DNA from: Metridium senile
Lineage: Eukaryota; Cnidaria; Anthozoa; Actiniaria; Metridiidae
Length of the DNA stretch: 64,000 nt
Assembly (NCBI GenBank): GCA_949775045.1
Contig: OX459104.1
Span: 718,501 to 782,500 of the forward strand
Reading direction: 5' to 3'
Numbering within the stretch: position 1 is the first letter of the stretch; each line of letters opens with the position of its first letter. Both the position numbers and the translations under genes were made by a program. Below are positions 1-13,200 of the stretch, piece after piece. The notes under the pieces were generated by a model. That model searched no databases and was not told the DNA's origin. It saw only the letters and a list, made by a program, of their open reading frames with translations.

Positions 1-224
1 CTAATATTCATATACCAGTGCCATACAGGTGCAAGCCACCAGGCTACAGGCTGTACGCCCACGGGTACATTGTGCCGAACAACGACGTCAATTGATGATA
101 ATAATGAGCTCAGCTCAACTGTTCACGAATGCTGTTTTCCCACGCTATTTTTGTACATATTTTCTATTTAAGCAAACAACAAATCAAAACAACACAACAC
201 AACACAACCACGCAAGCAGCCAAC

Positions 225-458
225 CGTCCAATCAATCAATCAATCAATAGATCGATGGATCGATCAATCATTTAATCAACCAATTACTGAATCAATCAAT
301 CGATCGATCAATGAATGAATGAATCAATCAATGAATCACTGAATCACTGAATGAATGAATCAATCACTCACTGAATCAATCAATTGATCAATCAATCAAT
401 CAATCGATCAATCAATCAATCACTGAATCAACCAATCACTAAATCAATCGATCGATCG

Positions 459-498
<40 letters not shown>

Positions 499-506
499 AT
501 CGATCG

Positions 507-546
<40 letters not shown>

Positions 547-590
547 ATCGATCGATCGATCAATCAATCAATCAATCAATAGATCCATCA
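225..590. repeat. (CAAT/CGAT)n tetranucleotide microsatellite
   Basis: Long runs of CAAT and CGAT tetranucleotides with GAAT variants in the left part. The open frames across it encode only SINQ-type repeats and are not genes. Confidence 0.95.
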
Positions 591-1009
591 CCTGTATTTG
601 GTCAGCTATTCCAAAGACCAAGCTAGAGTACCCTCGTGCTTAGGTAATTATTCTACATCTTACACGTGCAACAACTAATGAATCACACGATATTCAGTTT
701 TGATAATCTTTCCCCAGAAACTGGATAGACAATTTAACAATAAGAGTCATCGGAACTGAGCAAATCGTTTTAATTGTTCTTAGTTATTTGAAAAGGAGTT
801 TTTTTTGGAAACCACTAGGTGTGAATGAACTGTGTCAAGATAATTATAGTATAACATTCACACATTTTTAAACAAATCTATTTTAGTAAGTCTAAAAATG
901 CCCAGTCGTATTACGAACTTCCTTCCTCAAGTTTGCATGAAAAAAATCATGTGAACAATATCGCATAGTTTTCACATTATATCAGACAGACAAATCATCT
1001 GTAAATTTG
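591..1009. other. AT-rich intergenic sequence, nothing recognised
   Basis: No open frame, RNA gene or repeat structure stands out between the two arrays. Confidence 0.5.
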
Positions 1010-2070
1010 TTCGATGTTTCTCCCATCTCCCTGTCTATTTTAAGCTGTTTCTCTTTCTCCCTATTTTCCCTTCTCCCTATATTCTCCCAATGTTTCTCTC
1101 ATCTCCCTGTCTATTTTAAGCTGTTTCTCTCTCTTCCCTATTTTCCCTTCTCCCTATATTTTCCCGTTGTTTCTCCCATCTCCCTGTCTATTTTAAGCTG
1201 TTTCTCTCTCTTCCCTATTTTCCCTTCTCCCTATATTTTCCCGTTGTTTCTCCCATCTCCCTGTCTATTTTAAGCTGTTTCTCTCTCCTCTCTATTTTCC
1301 CGTTGTTTCTCCCATCTCCGTGTCTATTTTAAGCTGTTTCTCTCTCCTCTCTATTTTCTCTTCGCCCTATATTTTCTCGTTGTTTCTCCCATCGCCCTGT
1401 CTATTTTAAGTTGTTTCTTTGTCCTCCCTATCTTCCCTTCTCCCTATATTTTCCCGTTGTTTCTCCCATCTCCCTGTCTATTTTAAGCTGTTTCTTTGTC
1501 CTCCCTATTTTCTCGTTGTTTCTCCCATCGCCCTGTCTATTTTAAGTTGTTTCTTTGTCCTCCCTATCTTCCCTTCTCCCTATATTTTCCCGTTGTTTCT
1601 CCCATCTCCCTGTCTATTTTAAGCTGTTTCTTTGTCCTCCCTATTTTCTCGTTGTTTCTCCCATCTCCCTGTCTATTTTAAGCTGTATCACTCTCCCCTC
1701 TATTTTCTCGCGTTGTTTCTCCCATCTCCCTGTCTATCTTAAGCTGTATCACTCTCCCCTCTATTTTCTCGCGTTGTTTCTCCCATCTCCCTGTCTATCT
1801 TAAGCTGTATCACTCTCCCCTCTATTTTCTCGCGTTGTTTCTCCCATCTCCCTGTCTATCTTAAGCTGTATCACTCTCCCCTCTATTTTCTCGCGTTGTT
1901 TCTCCCATCTCCCTGTCTATTTTAAGCTGTTTCTTTGTCCTCTCTATTTTCCCGTTGTTTCTCCCATCTCCCTGTCTATTTTAAGCTGTTTCTCTCTCCT
2001 CTCTATTTTCCCGTTGTTTCTCCCATCTCCCTGTCTATCTTAAGCTGTTTCTCTCCCTTTCTTTCTCGTG
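1010..2070. repeat. pyrimidine-rich minisatellite, about 59-bp unit
   Basis: Tandem units built around CCCATCTCCCTGTCTATTTT followed by AAGCTGTTTCTCTC. Unit length varies from about 55 to 80 bp. A subfamily with AAGCTGTATCACTCTCCCC forms a homogeneous block at about 1680-1900, suggesting local re-expansion. The overlapping open frames are by-products of the repeat. Confidence 0.93.
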
Positions 2071-2084
2071 TTGTCAATGTAAAT

Positions 2085-2160
2085 ACTACTACTACTAATA
2101 ATAATGTGCATTTATATAGCGCTATATCCAATAGCGCTCAGTATCATAACTATAGAAATA
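2085..2160 (-). mobile_element. non-LTR retrotransposon 3' tail remnant
   Basis: Read on the minus strand, a segment with AGCGCTATATAAATG runs into (ATT)n/(AGT)n. This is the usual form of a CR1/L2-type 3' end with its microsatellite tail. No coding part remains. Confidence 0.4.
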
Positions 2161-2437
2161 TATATAAATAAATTAACATATTTAACAACAATAATAATTG
2201 GATCTAATAAAAAGCTAGTTTAAAGTCAAAACATCAAAGCTCGTTGGTATTAAACAATAAAAAAAATATATAATATTATATATACAAGTTATACTAGCAA
2301 TACAAAGTTATAACGTTACTCGAGTTTAAAAACGCCAATCAAAAAAGTGAAACGGTTATTGAACAATTTCGTGGTTCCAATTTTTAAGTAAATAAAAAAG
2401 AACAAGATCTTGCTCTTAATAACATAAAAGCACCAAT

Positions 2438-2683
2438 ATCTAGCGTCGGTAGTTTCTTCAGCTACAAGTAAGCTGGTCTACCATAAAGTAGCGTCGGTAG
2501 TTCCTTCAGCTACAAGTAAGCTGGTCTACCATGAAGTAGCGTCGGTAGTTTCTTCAGCTACAAGTAAGCTGGTCTACCATGAAGTAGCGTCGGTAGTTCC
2601 TTCAGCTACAAGTAAGCTGGTCTACCATGAAGTAGCGTCGGTAGTTTCTTCAGCTACAAGTAAGCTGGTCTACCATGAAGTCG
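2438..2683. repeat. 48-bp tandem repeat, about 5 copies
   Basis: The unit begins TAGCGTCGGTAGTT and ends CTGGTCTACCATGAAG. Copies are nearly identical, with alternation of TTCCTTC and TTTCTTC between neighbours. Confidence 0.92.
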
Positions 2684-2719
2684 GCAATGGCGGCTATTTT
2701 ATCCCTCCCTCAATTAATA

Positions 2720-2965
2720 CTGCGTTAACTTTTAATGCATTGCGATTTTGGATGGACTATAGCCGAAGCAAAATGCTCAAAAATGGTTCCAAAATGACGA
2801 TTTTTGGTGGACTATAGCCGAAGTAGCAAAATGCTCAAAAACGGCCCCAAAATGACGACTTTTGGTGGCTTATAGCCCTTGCAAAATGCTCATTCCGATT
2901 TTTGGCCCAAAATGACGATTGTTTGTGTTTTATAGCCCTTGAAAAATGCTCAAAAATGGGTATTT
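2720..2965. repeat. degenerate ~70-bp tandem repeat
   Basis: Three to four diverged units contain TATAGCC, AAAATGCTCAAAAA and CCAAAATGACGA. Confidence 0.8.
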
Positions 2966-4165
2966 AAAAAGCTACATAGAAACAGTTGCTAGGCCACTGG
3001 AGATCTTGGGACCTCTCGCTCTGAATGCAATACGTACTAACCGAATGAACTAGACTTGCTTCTATGAAAAACCTAAGTAAAATCTAAAAGACAAGAATGG
3101 CTTTGTACTTACCTCATGCGGCTGTAGCAGAAAGGCACATATGCTTAGGGACATCCCGCAAACGGATTTATAAATCTTCTGGTTTGTTAAACGTCTATTC
3201 TTGACATAGTGTTATGACATCACTCTCACTTGGGCTATAGATAGAGGTGACACGTGGGTGGGGTAAAAAGAACACTTGATCAGATCTATATTTCCAAATC
3301 GAACACTTGGTCAAGATTATTTGTTATTGTTCTTGAGTATGTTACAGAAGACGTCATAACAGTGGAGAAGGTGTAAAATATGATGGAGATTCTCCCTAAT
3401 TTATATAAACTTCAACTTGGGTTTTCTATATAAAAACATTAATAGAAATTCTTGACTTTTTTGTACAAAAAAATATATTTATATACACCTAATTGCAAGA
3501 ACGTTGTCCTGAATTTTGTAATTCAGTGGGAAATTAATCAATTACAAAACAAAACTAGACCACTCAAGCTGATCCTTTTTTTTTGATATTCCCGATATTC
3601 CTTTGTTACTAAATTACTAATGTTCTTTTTTCATGTGACAACATTCTTGCAAGTAGGTATATAAATATATATAGTTTGGAGTATTTGCATGCGCACTCAG
3701 CTACGCCTCGTGTTTTAAATCCTGGCAAAACACGCCAGCTCGTTGCACTACTTATTGAACAGTACTTCGAACACTTGATCTATTTTTAAATCGAACACTT
3801 GATCAGGATCATACTTTAGTCGAATACTTGATCAGATTTACTCGTTAGTTTTTCATTTGCAAAGGAAAACAAATATGCACCAACCCCCACCCCTTCCCCT
3901 CCCTGTAAAAAATGGCAGGTCCCTTAATCGAACCACAATCATAATGACAATAATAGTAATGACAATAAAGAATATTTACATAAAAGCGTTTATCCAATCG
4001 TGTGAAATGCGCTTTACAATACATTAAGATAAAATATAATTCTAACATATAAACTATAATCTAGATATAATAACAAAATATTTCAATAATTTAAATGATA
4101 ATAACAATAATAATTTCAATAATAATTAAATAAGAAATAATTAATAAATAATAAATGGTAATAGA
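2966..4165. other. non-coding intergenic DNA with dispersed short repeats
   Basis: No gene is recognised. The motif CGAACACTTGATCAG recurs at about 3270-3310 and 3765-3835. Around 3935-4030 a minus-strand GCGCTTT motif followed by ATT-rich sequence resembles another decayed non-LTR tail. Confidence 0.5.
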
Positions 4166-4409
4166 AATACAGCGGTACCTCTATTAAGGTGTCACCCGCG
4201 GGACTTTCCAAAGAGGCCGCTTAATTGAGATTGGCCGCTGAATAGAGGTATATAATAGGTATAGGAATAGATTTGGGACTTTTTATTGTGGCCGCCTAAT
4301 AGAGGTTGGCCGCTGAATAGAGGTAAAGAATAGGTATATATATATTTTGGCCGCCTAATAGAGGGTGACGGCTTAATGGGTGACCACTTAATAGAGGTAC
4401 CGCTGTATT
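4166..4409. mobile_element. MITE with inverted termini
   Basis: About 244 bp with termini AATACAGCGGTACCTCTATT and its reverse complement. Internally it repeats GGCCGC(T/C)(T/G)AATAGAGGT motifs. It has no coding capacity, so it is a non-autonomous DNA transposon. The superfamily cannot be assigned from the ends alone. Confidence 0.8.
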
Positions 4410-4574
4410 AAGATTGCTTGAACAACAGCTTAGAGATTGGATTTGATACAACGTGTTCAGATACAGCTGAGATGCATATGTAGCTGAGGAAAGACATCAC
4501 GCTAAGGAACTTTAGATAGCAAACAAACGTTGAAGATTGGTCTGTAGTTGCAAAGTATGTTCGATTACAAGTTA

Positions 4575-4860
4575 GGCTTGATAACATTAGCAACAAATCC
4601 AGAATCTAAGGGATTGTTTACAATGCTCACAAGTTATTAGAGGTCCTAGAGCAGACTTGAAAACACCAGCAACAAATCCAGAACTAAGGGATTGTTTACA
4701 ATGCTCACAAGTTATTAGAGGTCCTAGAGCAGACTTGAAAACACCAGCAACAAATCCAGAATCTAAGGGATTGTTTACAATGCTCACAAGTTAGTAGAGG
4801 TCCTAGAGCAGACTTGATAACACCAGCAACAAATCCAGTGGCTATAGACAGCTGTTTACA
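4575..4860. repeat. ~79-bp tandem repeat, about 3.5 copies
   Basis: Units contain ACCAGCAACAAATCCAG, GGGATTGTTTACAATGCTC and TAGAGGTCCTAGAGCAGAC. The last unit is diverged and truncated. Confidence 0.88.
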
Positions 4861-5029
4861 ATGCTCACGATGGTTGGAAGCAGAGCATCATTATTCATAT
4901 TAGTATCAGCATTAGTATTCTTTAAGTAGAGCGGTAGGTAATAGATCTAGAATCCAGGATATTGTAGATGAGTTTGTGACACTATATATATAGAGAAAGA
5001 TGCAGTGATCAAGAGAATGCATGGACCAG

Positions 5030-5550
5030 TAATTTGGTGGTCTCCAGTTTAGGATGCTTGTCCAAAACAAAGTGATGGTGCGGATGTCTAGAGTAAAGAA
5101 AAAGAAGTTCGCATTGAAATACCTTTGTTTAGTCTTGTATCGCTTAGACTACATTTACAAGGTACTGGACGAATTTTTGACCGGTCAAAAAAACATCAGC
5201 TTAGGGGTTCCGTTCACCGGTCAAATATTCGACCTGCAAAATCGAGGACGATTTTTCAGCAGGCCCAGTTAAAAAGTTGCCCGGTTCTGGTGGTCTCGTC
5301 TGAACAAAACGAAAATATTGATCGGTTCCATGTGAACAGCATGTCCAGGTCGACCTTTTGACCGGTCAAAAATGCGTCCGGTACCGAGTAAATGTAGCCT
5401 TAAAGTACATATGAGTTTTGTGAGAATTCCAATAAAAATTGAGGATTTTAACAAGCTTTCAAATATACGTGTGTACCTTGATTTTTTTCAAAAATGTATT
5501 TGAATCGCTCGAATAACTATTACCTGTAGTTTGTGTCGTAGTTGATGTAT
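5030..5550 (-). other. conserved block downstream of gene A
   Basis: Parts of this block (GTGATGGTGCGGATGTCTAG at 5072, and CCAATAAAAATTGAGGATTT near 5430) recur downstream of gene B (15.54-15.79 kb) and gene C (33.87-34.13 kb). A more diverged form lies downstream of D near 44.8 kb. It may hold the 3' UTR or polyadenylation region of the cluster genes, or simply mark the duplication unit. A diverged palindrome containing TTGACCGGTCAA lies at about 5160-5390. Confidence 0.5.
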
Positions 5551-7190
5551 TCAGAAATACCAAGCTATTACAGAACTCACGACGGTCACCACCAACATGG
5601 TCCAAGCCAAAATCTCTTTTCCAGTAAGAGATTGTATTTGATCTCGTAAATCTGTTTTCTTGGTTTCAAGTTCCTTGAAAGCGCGCTTCACTTCTGCAGT
5701 AAGATATTGTATTTGATCTCGTAAATATGCTTTCGCGGTGTCCTCTAAAGCACTGAAACAAACAAAACCCTTTTTTCAGTTTTGAAAGAATATAATAACT
5801 GGTTATTCTAATGATTGCAATTTTTTGTCCAGGTCTTTAAGAATCAAAAGTATTGAAATATTCATGTTTCGATCTTTCAACACGTATAGCTTCTTCAGTT
5901 TTCTGGCCAGTGTAATTACTTAGCCAAACGTGCAGTTGTTGACAGAACACTGAAAAAGATCTTTGGTAACAGATCGAAACGTCTTTATATTTTTTTAAAT
6001 CAAAGACAACAAGTACAATCATGATATATCTACATGTATCCTGGCTGAGACAATTAACAGTATAACTTTAGTAAAAAAAATTATTAGTTTATACTTACGT
6101 TTGGTTAGGTTGTGACCTTTGGATCCACAAAACAACCATCTCTGCCACCACCACCACCACCAACGTGATTAGAGCGTACTTCATTAATTTGTTGAGTTTT
6201 GCACATTCGGTATCCAATTTGGAGTATTTTTGTTCAAGGCTGGAAATCATAAATCCGTGATTTAAAACTGATTCAAGTAAAACAATATACAGACTTTTCA
6301 ATCTTTAGTAAAATAAATTAATAGTTTATAGTACTTACTTTTTGTTGAGTTTTGCACATTCGGTATCCAATTTGGAGTATTTTTGTTCAAGGCTGGAAAT
6401 CATAAATCCGTGACTTAAAACTGATTCAAGTAGTAAAACAATATACAGACTTTTCAATCTTTAGTAAAATAAATTAATAGTTTATAGTACTTACTTTTGG
6501 TCCCGTTTTGCACATTCGGTATCCAAACTGGAGTATTTTTGTTCAAGGCTGGAAATCATACTTTTAGTGGCCATATTTTGGTTTGTTTCTTCAGAAAATG
6601 CATCTAGTTGGACCTCAAGTGAAATAATTTTTTCATCCAACTCATTTTCGAGTTGTCCCAGCTCTTCTGTTGCAATTTGTTTGTTCTCAGCTATTGCATT
6701 AGTATTTGAAACAGATATTACAGTTAAGTTTTGTTGCATTGTCAGAAATTGTTTTTTCAGATTGTTGGTTTGGTCTTTTACTGAATTTGTCTTGGCTAGA
6801 AAGTCTTCGGTCATGGTTTTCATTTGTAGGTTAAGTTTCTTGTTCTCTTCTTGAAGAGAAAACATATTTTCGTTTACTGAATTTGTCTTGGCTACAAAGT
6901 CTTTGGCCATGGTTTCCATTTGTAGTTTAAGTTTTTTGTTCTCTTCTTGGAGAGAAAACATCTTTTCCATTGTGAAGGCAAGATGATATGTGATGACATG
7001 TTCACTGTGGGATTTCCGTGGACCCTACAATGTACGTAATTAAAGTACTATTATAAGTATCATCATCATCATTAGCGTTATCACTACCATCATTGACATC
7101 ATCAACATCATAACGGGTTACCATAATCATCATCACCATTATAATTATCATCACATACATCATCATAATCTTCATCAATATTATCATAGC

Positions 7191-7225
<35 letters not shown>

Positions 7226-10200
7226 CTATTTTATCATCACCACCATTACCACCATCATCACCACCATTATCATTATCACCATTATCATGATCACTATTAT
7301 CATCACCATCGTCATCACCATCATCATCACCATTATCACCATCATCATCAACACTATTATCATCATCTTCGCCATCACCATAATTATCATTGTCATCATC
7401 ACTATCTTTATTAACATCATTATAATAATATTCATCACCATTATTACCATTATCATCATCACTATCATCACTATTATCATCAGCATCTTAATCGCCATCA
7501 TAATCATCACTATCTTGATTATTTAAAAATCACTATGAGTACCTCAAAGTCACATCCAAATTGTTTGTAGCTACATGGTATAACTCTCATGGGACATGTG
7601 TCCAAGTGATTCTGGCTGACGCTTTGACCAGGCTTAACTGGCTTGCTCTATGCAAACAAAAAGCAAACTATAATTAAGTTGATATAAAACGTTTTTAACA
7701 ATTGTAGATTTTCTTGCATGCTGATTGGACCAAATCACAATGTGGTAAATAGGAGGTCATGTCTGGGCCCACAGTAATTGGCTCAACGCTGTTGTGGGTA
7801 CCCTGCCATGTTATTATTTATTTTCTTTGTGATGTAATTTTGTTTTCTGTTATTGTATATTATTAAGGCGAAGCTAATAAAATAAAATAAAATAAAATAA
7901 ATATCACCAAATGGTGTGAATCAGAGCATGCATAAGATCAAAACCACTGATTCAAGTCATGCCTATATAAAAACAAAATACTTCCATCTAGAGTGTTTAC
8001 TTTTTTCATGTAATATAATTAATGCTTAAGCCATGACAATGTATTTTGAAATACGTGTATAATAATTAGGAAGAAGTAGCTATAACTAGATATAGTATCT
8101 AAAAAGCCCCGGCCGATAAAATATGGCGTTATTGTAAAAGTAATTATTGTAAGTAATATTTCTTGTGTTGTATGTAAGTATGTATGTTAGTAGGTATTAA
8201 AAAAAAAAAAACATTAAGAAAAAAAAAGAAAAAAAAAAAGTACCTGAATGTCTCTCAGTTCCCCTTGCCAGGTACATCCTTGGTTTGGACAATGAACTTT
8301 GAATGAAAGGATCTTACGTTCGGTTGCCTTGTCACTAAATATCTTGAACAAAAACCAAGAGGTATTAGTATTGTAGTATTATGATTGTGATTATAGTAAT
8401 TACGATTATACTAATGAAACTTAGTAGTTTAAAGTACACCTGACGCCCTTCATGATATTTTGCAAATCTGTTGTACATGAGGTGTATAATAAGTGTACTT
8501 AATATTTCATAATGTCGACATCTCCTTTCTAAGATATAAGCATTTGAAATCTGAAAATGCAAATGAAATGACGTCTACCCAGGCCTCATTAAATATACAA
8601 AAGTTCTCTGGAAATAATTATAGCAATTTTTTAAAGCTCAATATCTGTATTACTAATATTTACACTACCATTAACATTTTTACTTCTTTACAAAAACAAG
8701 CTTGCTGTCAGCTTTGAAACAAAACTTTGACAAATTCCTGGGATGACGTCACCTCATTTGCATTTTCAGATTTCAAATGCTTATATCTCAGAAAGGAGAG
8801 GTAGACATCAAGAAATATTAAGTACACTTATTATACACCTCATGTACAACAGATTTGCAAAATATCATGAAGGGCTTCAGGTGCACTTTAATGTATAACT
8901 TGAACATAAACAAAGGGTTGTTAGTATGGTAATAATGATGGTGGTGGTGGTGGTGGTGATGGTTATAGTAATGATCATTACGATGATTATACTGATGAAA
9001 CGTAGTACTTTTATTTCTTGAATTTTCTTCATATATGCTAAAAATAATAGTGATAATGATGACGATGACAAAGATGATAATAATGATGATGATGATTGGT
9101 CAATAACATACATTTTATTTTAGAAATCAAGCTAACTACAGATTATCAAATAGGTTATTGGCTAGCCAATAACCTATTCACTAATCTGTAGGTTGCGCCT
9201 GCAATGCATTGTTGACAAAAGGCGTCAAAAACAAAGACGTGGCAAACAGCATCAATTTTGTAACACAATAAAGTTTTAGTTTGCAATCTTTTCTTTGATA
9301 AATCTTTTGTTACAATTCAAAACAATGTATTATAAAACAATTAATGAATTCGGTTTTTGTGATATCTGAAATAATCAAGGTCTCGGCAAGTTTAATCAGC
9401 CTCGGGCATCCGGCCTTGGCTGATTACACTTGCCTCGTTCTTGATTATTTCGGATATCACAAAAACCTCATCCAATAAGTGCTTAATATATGCTAATGAT
9501 AACAATGATAATCTTTGTGATAGTAAATACTGATCAATAATAAAGATAATGATCATAAAGATAATAGTCAATGATAATGATAATACTAATGATAAAATAA
9601 TAATAATGATCATATGCTAATGATAATAAATAATAATAAAGATAATAATGATAAAAATAATAGTCTGTGATAATGATGATAATGATAATACTAATGATAA
9701 AATAATACTAATGATTATATGCTAATAATAATAAATAATAATAAAAGATAATGATGGTAATAATTATATGTAACTAACTTGTTGCTCTGTCAGCTTTTCT
9801 CTGTCTTTTGGACATTCTTGTTTTCTGTGAAACAATTAAATATCATAAATCACACATGGTATTTATATTTCGTATATATTTTTTATTCAACTTTTGTTTC
9901 AGTTTAAGGTTACCGTCCACGTTCGCGGGGTGATCTCAGTTAAAAATTGTTTAGCGCGTCACTTAACAATAAAGATAGACAAAGTATATATCATTTTAAA
10001 GCTTATATAACAGAGAATAAGACTATGTAAGTTTTTTTAAGAAAACGAATATCTTTAACCAATGCTCCACGAAAAACCTCAAAATCGAGCGCTTTCATTA
10101 AAAAAAGTATAAGTCCAAAAGTTCCTACTACTTCGCCGTCATTTCTGCATTATGTCAATCAGCACATACATGTGTTCAAAACCGTGTCCAGTTTTTTCGA

Positions 10201-13200
10201 TAAAATGCTTCGTTCTTGAATAAATGTGTTTCAAAGTCGACTCATTGTTAAAACTTCAAGTTAAATAACAAAATGGGCCATAACTCTAAAACTAAGCATT
10301 TTATCAAAAAAACTGGACACGGTTTTGAAGACCAATATGTGTTGATTGACATAACGAAGAAATGACGGCAAAGCAGTATGAGCTTTTTGACTTATACTTT
10401 TTTAAACAACTCGCATTGAAAGCGGTTAATTTTGAGGTTTTTCGAAGAGCATACCTTACAGAAAATTGTTGTATATAACAAAACATACACAGTCTTATTC
10501 TCTGTTATATAAGCTTTAAAATGATATATAATATGTCTATTATTATTGCAAAATGACGCGGTAAACACACTTTAAACTGAGAGCATGTGAAAGCACACCG
10601 CGAACGTGGACCGTAACCTTAAAGGCAATAATAATAATTATAATACATTGTACTTACAATCTTTGCTCTGATTGGTTGATAGCATACATTTTATTTTAGA
10701 AATCAAGCTAACTACAGATTATCGAATAGGTTATTGGCTAGCCAATAACCAATTCAATAATCTGTAGGTTGCGCCTGCAATGCATTGTTGACAAAAGGAG
10801 CCAAAAACAAAGACCGTTTGTGGCAAACAGCGTAAATTTTGTAACACAATAAAGTTTTAGTTTACAATCTTTTCTTTGATTAATCTTTTGTTACAATTCA
10901 AAACCATGTATTATAAAACAATTATTGAATTCGGTTTTTGTGATATCCGAAATAATCAAGGTCTCTGCAAGTGTAATCAGCCTCGGCTGATTACACTTGC
11001 CTCGTCCTTGATTATTTCGGATATCACAAAAACCTCATCCAATAAGTGCTTATAATCTTTATATTTATTAACTTATATAACGCAAATATATCTGTGCATG
11101 TATATAATCAAATGCGCATAAAACAAATTATAAGTTGATACAATACATTTTTAACAATTGTAGATTTTCTTGCACTCTGCTTGCTCCAAATCACGCCGCA
11201 GTAAATAGAAGGTTGTTAATCAGCAAATGGTGTCAATTAGCGTATACATGTATATGCATAAGATCAAAGAGACTGATGCAAGTCATGTCATTGATTGATT
11301 ATGGATTTCGAATATTAATAAGTAACAATTATTGGTTTCATCGATTAAGTATGCCGGAAATAATTACTCTCTGGTATTTAGGTTGAACATCTTACCAAGA
11401 TCCATGTAAGATCCTGGCAAGATCCAGGCATGATCTGACAAGATTTTGACATGTATATAACCCTCAACCTGCAAGAATGTCTTTCAAGTTGCTGCCAAGA
11501 TTTACTTGCCAAGGTTTTAGTAACATCCTGTATGATCTAATTACCATATCATTAATCACATCCTTTTTGTTTTCGATGATTTCAAAAAATTATCAGAGCC
11601 TTATTTTTAAAGATATTGAGCTAATACTTTCAGAGAATGTATGTTATGACATTCTCTTTTGTATTCTGGAATTCATTTTGTGATGCTCTTAAATATGTAT
11701 TTTTGTAAATGGTCACGTGACCAGGTCCTGCAAAAGACCTAGCTATTGCTCAGCCAGAATAGCCTTGCCTATTTCTGAGCTAATTAACTTTACCTTAGCT
11801 ATTGTTATTAAAGTAATAAAATATGTTTGTATTAGTATTAGAGTAATCTAATTGGGTGTAATGTATTCTATTAAGTTCTTTCCGGATTATCCGATTATCT
11901 TAATTAAAACGAGCTCGCGGGACACCCAACCTAGCTTGTTGTAATATTTCCCAGAGTATCCAATCGATGAAATCGATAATCGATAAAATCGATATCAATC
12001 GATATCAATCGATATCAATTTATCGATTTATATAATTTATATAATTTATCGATTGATATTGAAAATTGATGATCAATCGATGGCGAAAATCTTTGTGACC
12101 TTCATCGATTGAGCATCGATTGATCAATTTAACATCGATTGATAGGGATAATGAGTAAAAGTCAAAGAAGAGCTTTTATTGACATCACGATAGATAATGT
12201 ACTATTAAACACAGTTATTAAAGTACGGTGTGATAAGTTTTACACTCCGATAGAAACCACTCAAACAAATATGTATGAAACACGTTTGTCATCTACCATA
12301 ATGACAACAGTTTAACATCTTAGCCCCTGATGAGTCATGTTAAACTGGGTTTACCATTACACTATTTCGATCTATTCGTGTATTAGACCACATATGAGCT
12401 CATATCACAAATCACCTACAAACACACAAAATATATCCCTTTACCCTAACAATAGAGTCCGATTACCCTCTATTATTTAAACAAGTGATGGTATATAAGA
12501 TGTGAAATAAATAATCATAAGACAAATACACTTGATAGCTGCATGTGAATTAATTGTTTTCTTTGGTGTCTATCATTTGACTATCCTCTTTTCTTGTTCA
12601 CTTAGAACTTCTCACCGACATTAGCCACAAAAGGGCATTCATGGTTGCCCTTCACAGTTGCGTACACTAGTGTCTCACGCATACTCGCCTCTTCCATTGA
12701 ATTCTCACTTGCCCGGTCACTTGACGCACTACTTGAAACCATATTCCGTATGGTCGGTACTACTATAAAGGATGCTAACAAAGAGGCTGTTTGGAGACCC
12801 GGACAATCAAACGCTTTTAGAATGCTTTAATGACACAATAGGGAACAATTTCTAGTTCCGATTTTACATCGAGAGAGTGTCACAGAGCATGACATTGTTA
12901 AATGTCACTTACATGACAATTTAGCCGGTATCGATTGATATTCGATGACAATTTAGATATCGATTGATAATCAAATTTTAACAATTTAGTATATCAATTG
13001 TCAATCGATGACAAAAATCTTTGTGACCTATCGATTGATCATCAATTGACCAATATCAATCTATATCAATTACCTAATTATATTGATTGATATCGATTGA
13101 TCGATTGATTTTCCGATGATCGATTATCATCGATTGGATACTCCGGGAATATTTTTAAATTTCTGCAGCTTATATTAAGCTTATTACTTAAAGTATTCAG

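Noticed and set aside
7002..7226. Met/Ile/Asp-rich frames in the introns of the cluster genes
   Set aside because: Microsatellite translation; the adjoining GGT... stretch belongs to the coiled-coil exon in another frame.
12645..12830. 61-codon frame as transposase fragment
   Set aside because: No catalytic motif or recognisable domain; probably chance within the fold-back element.
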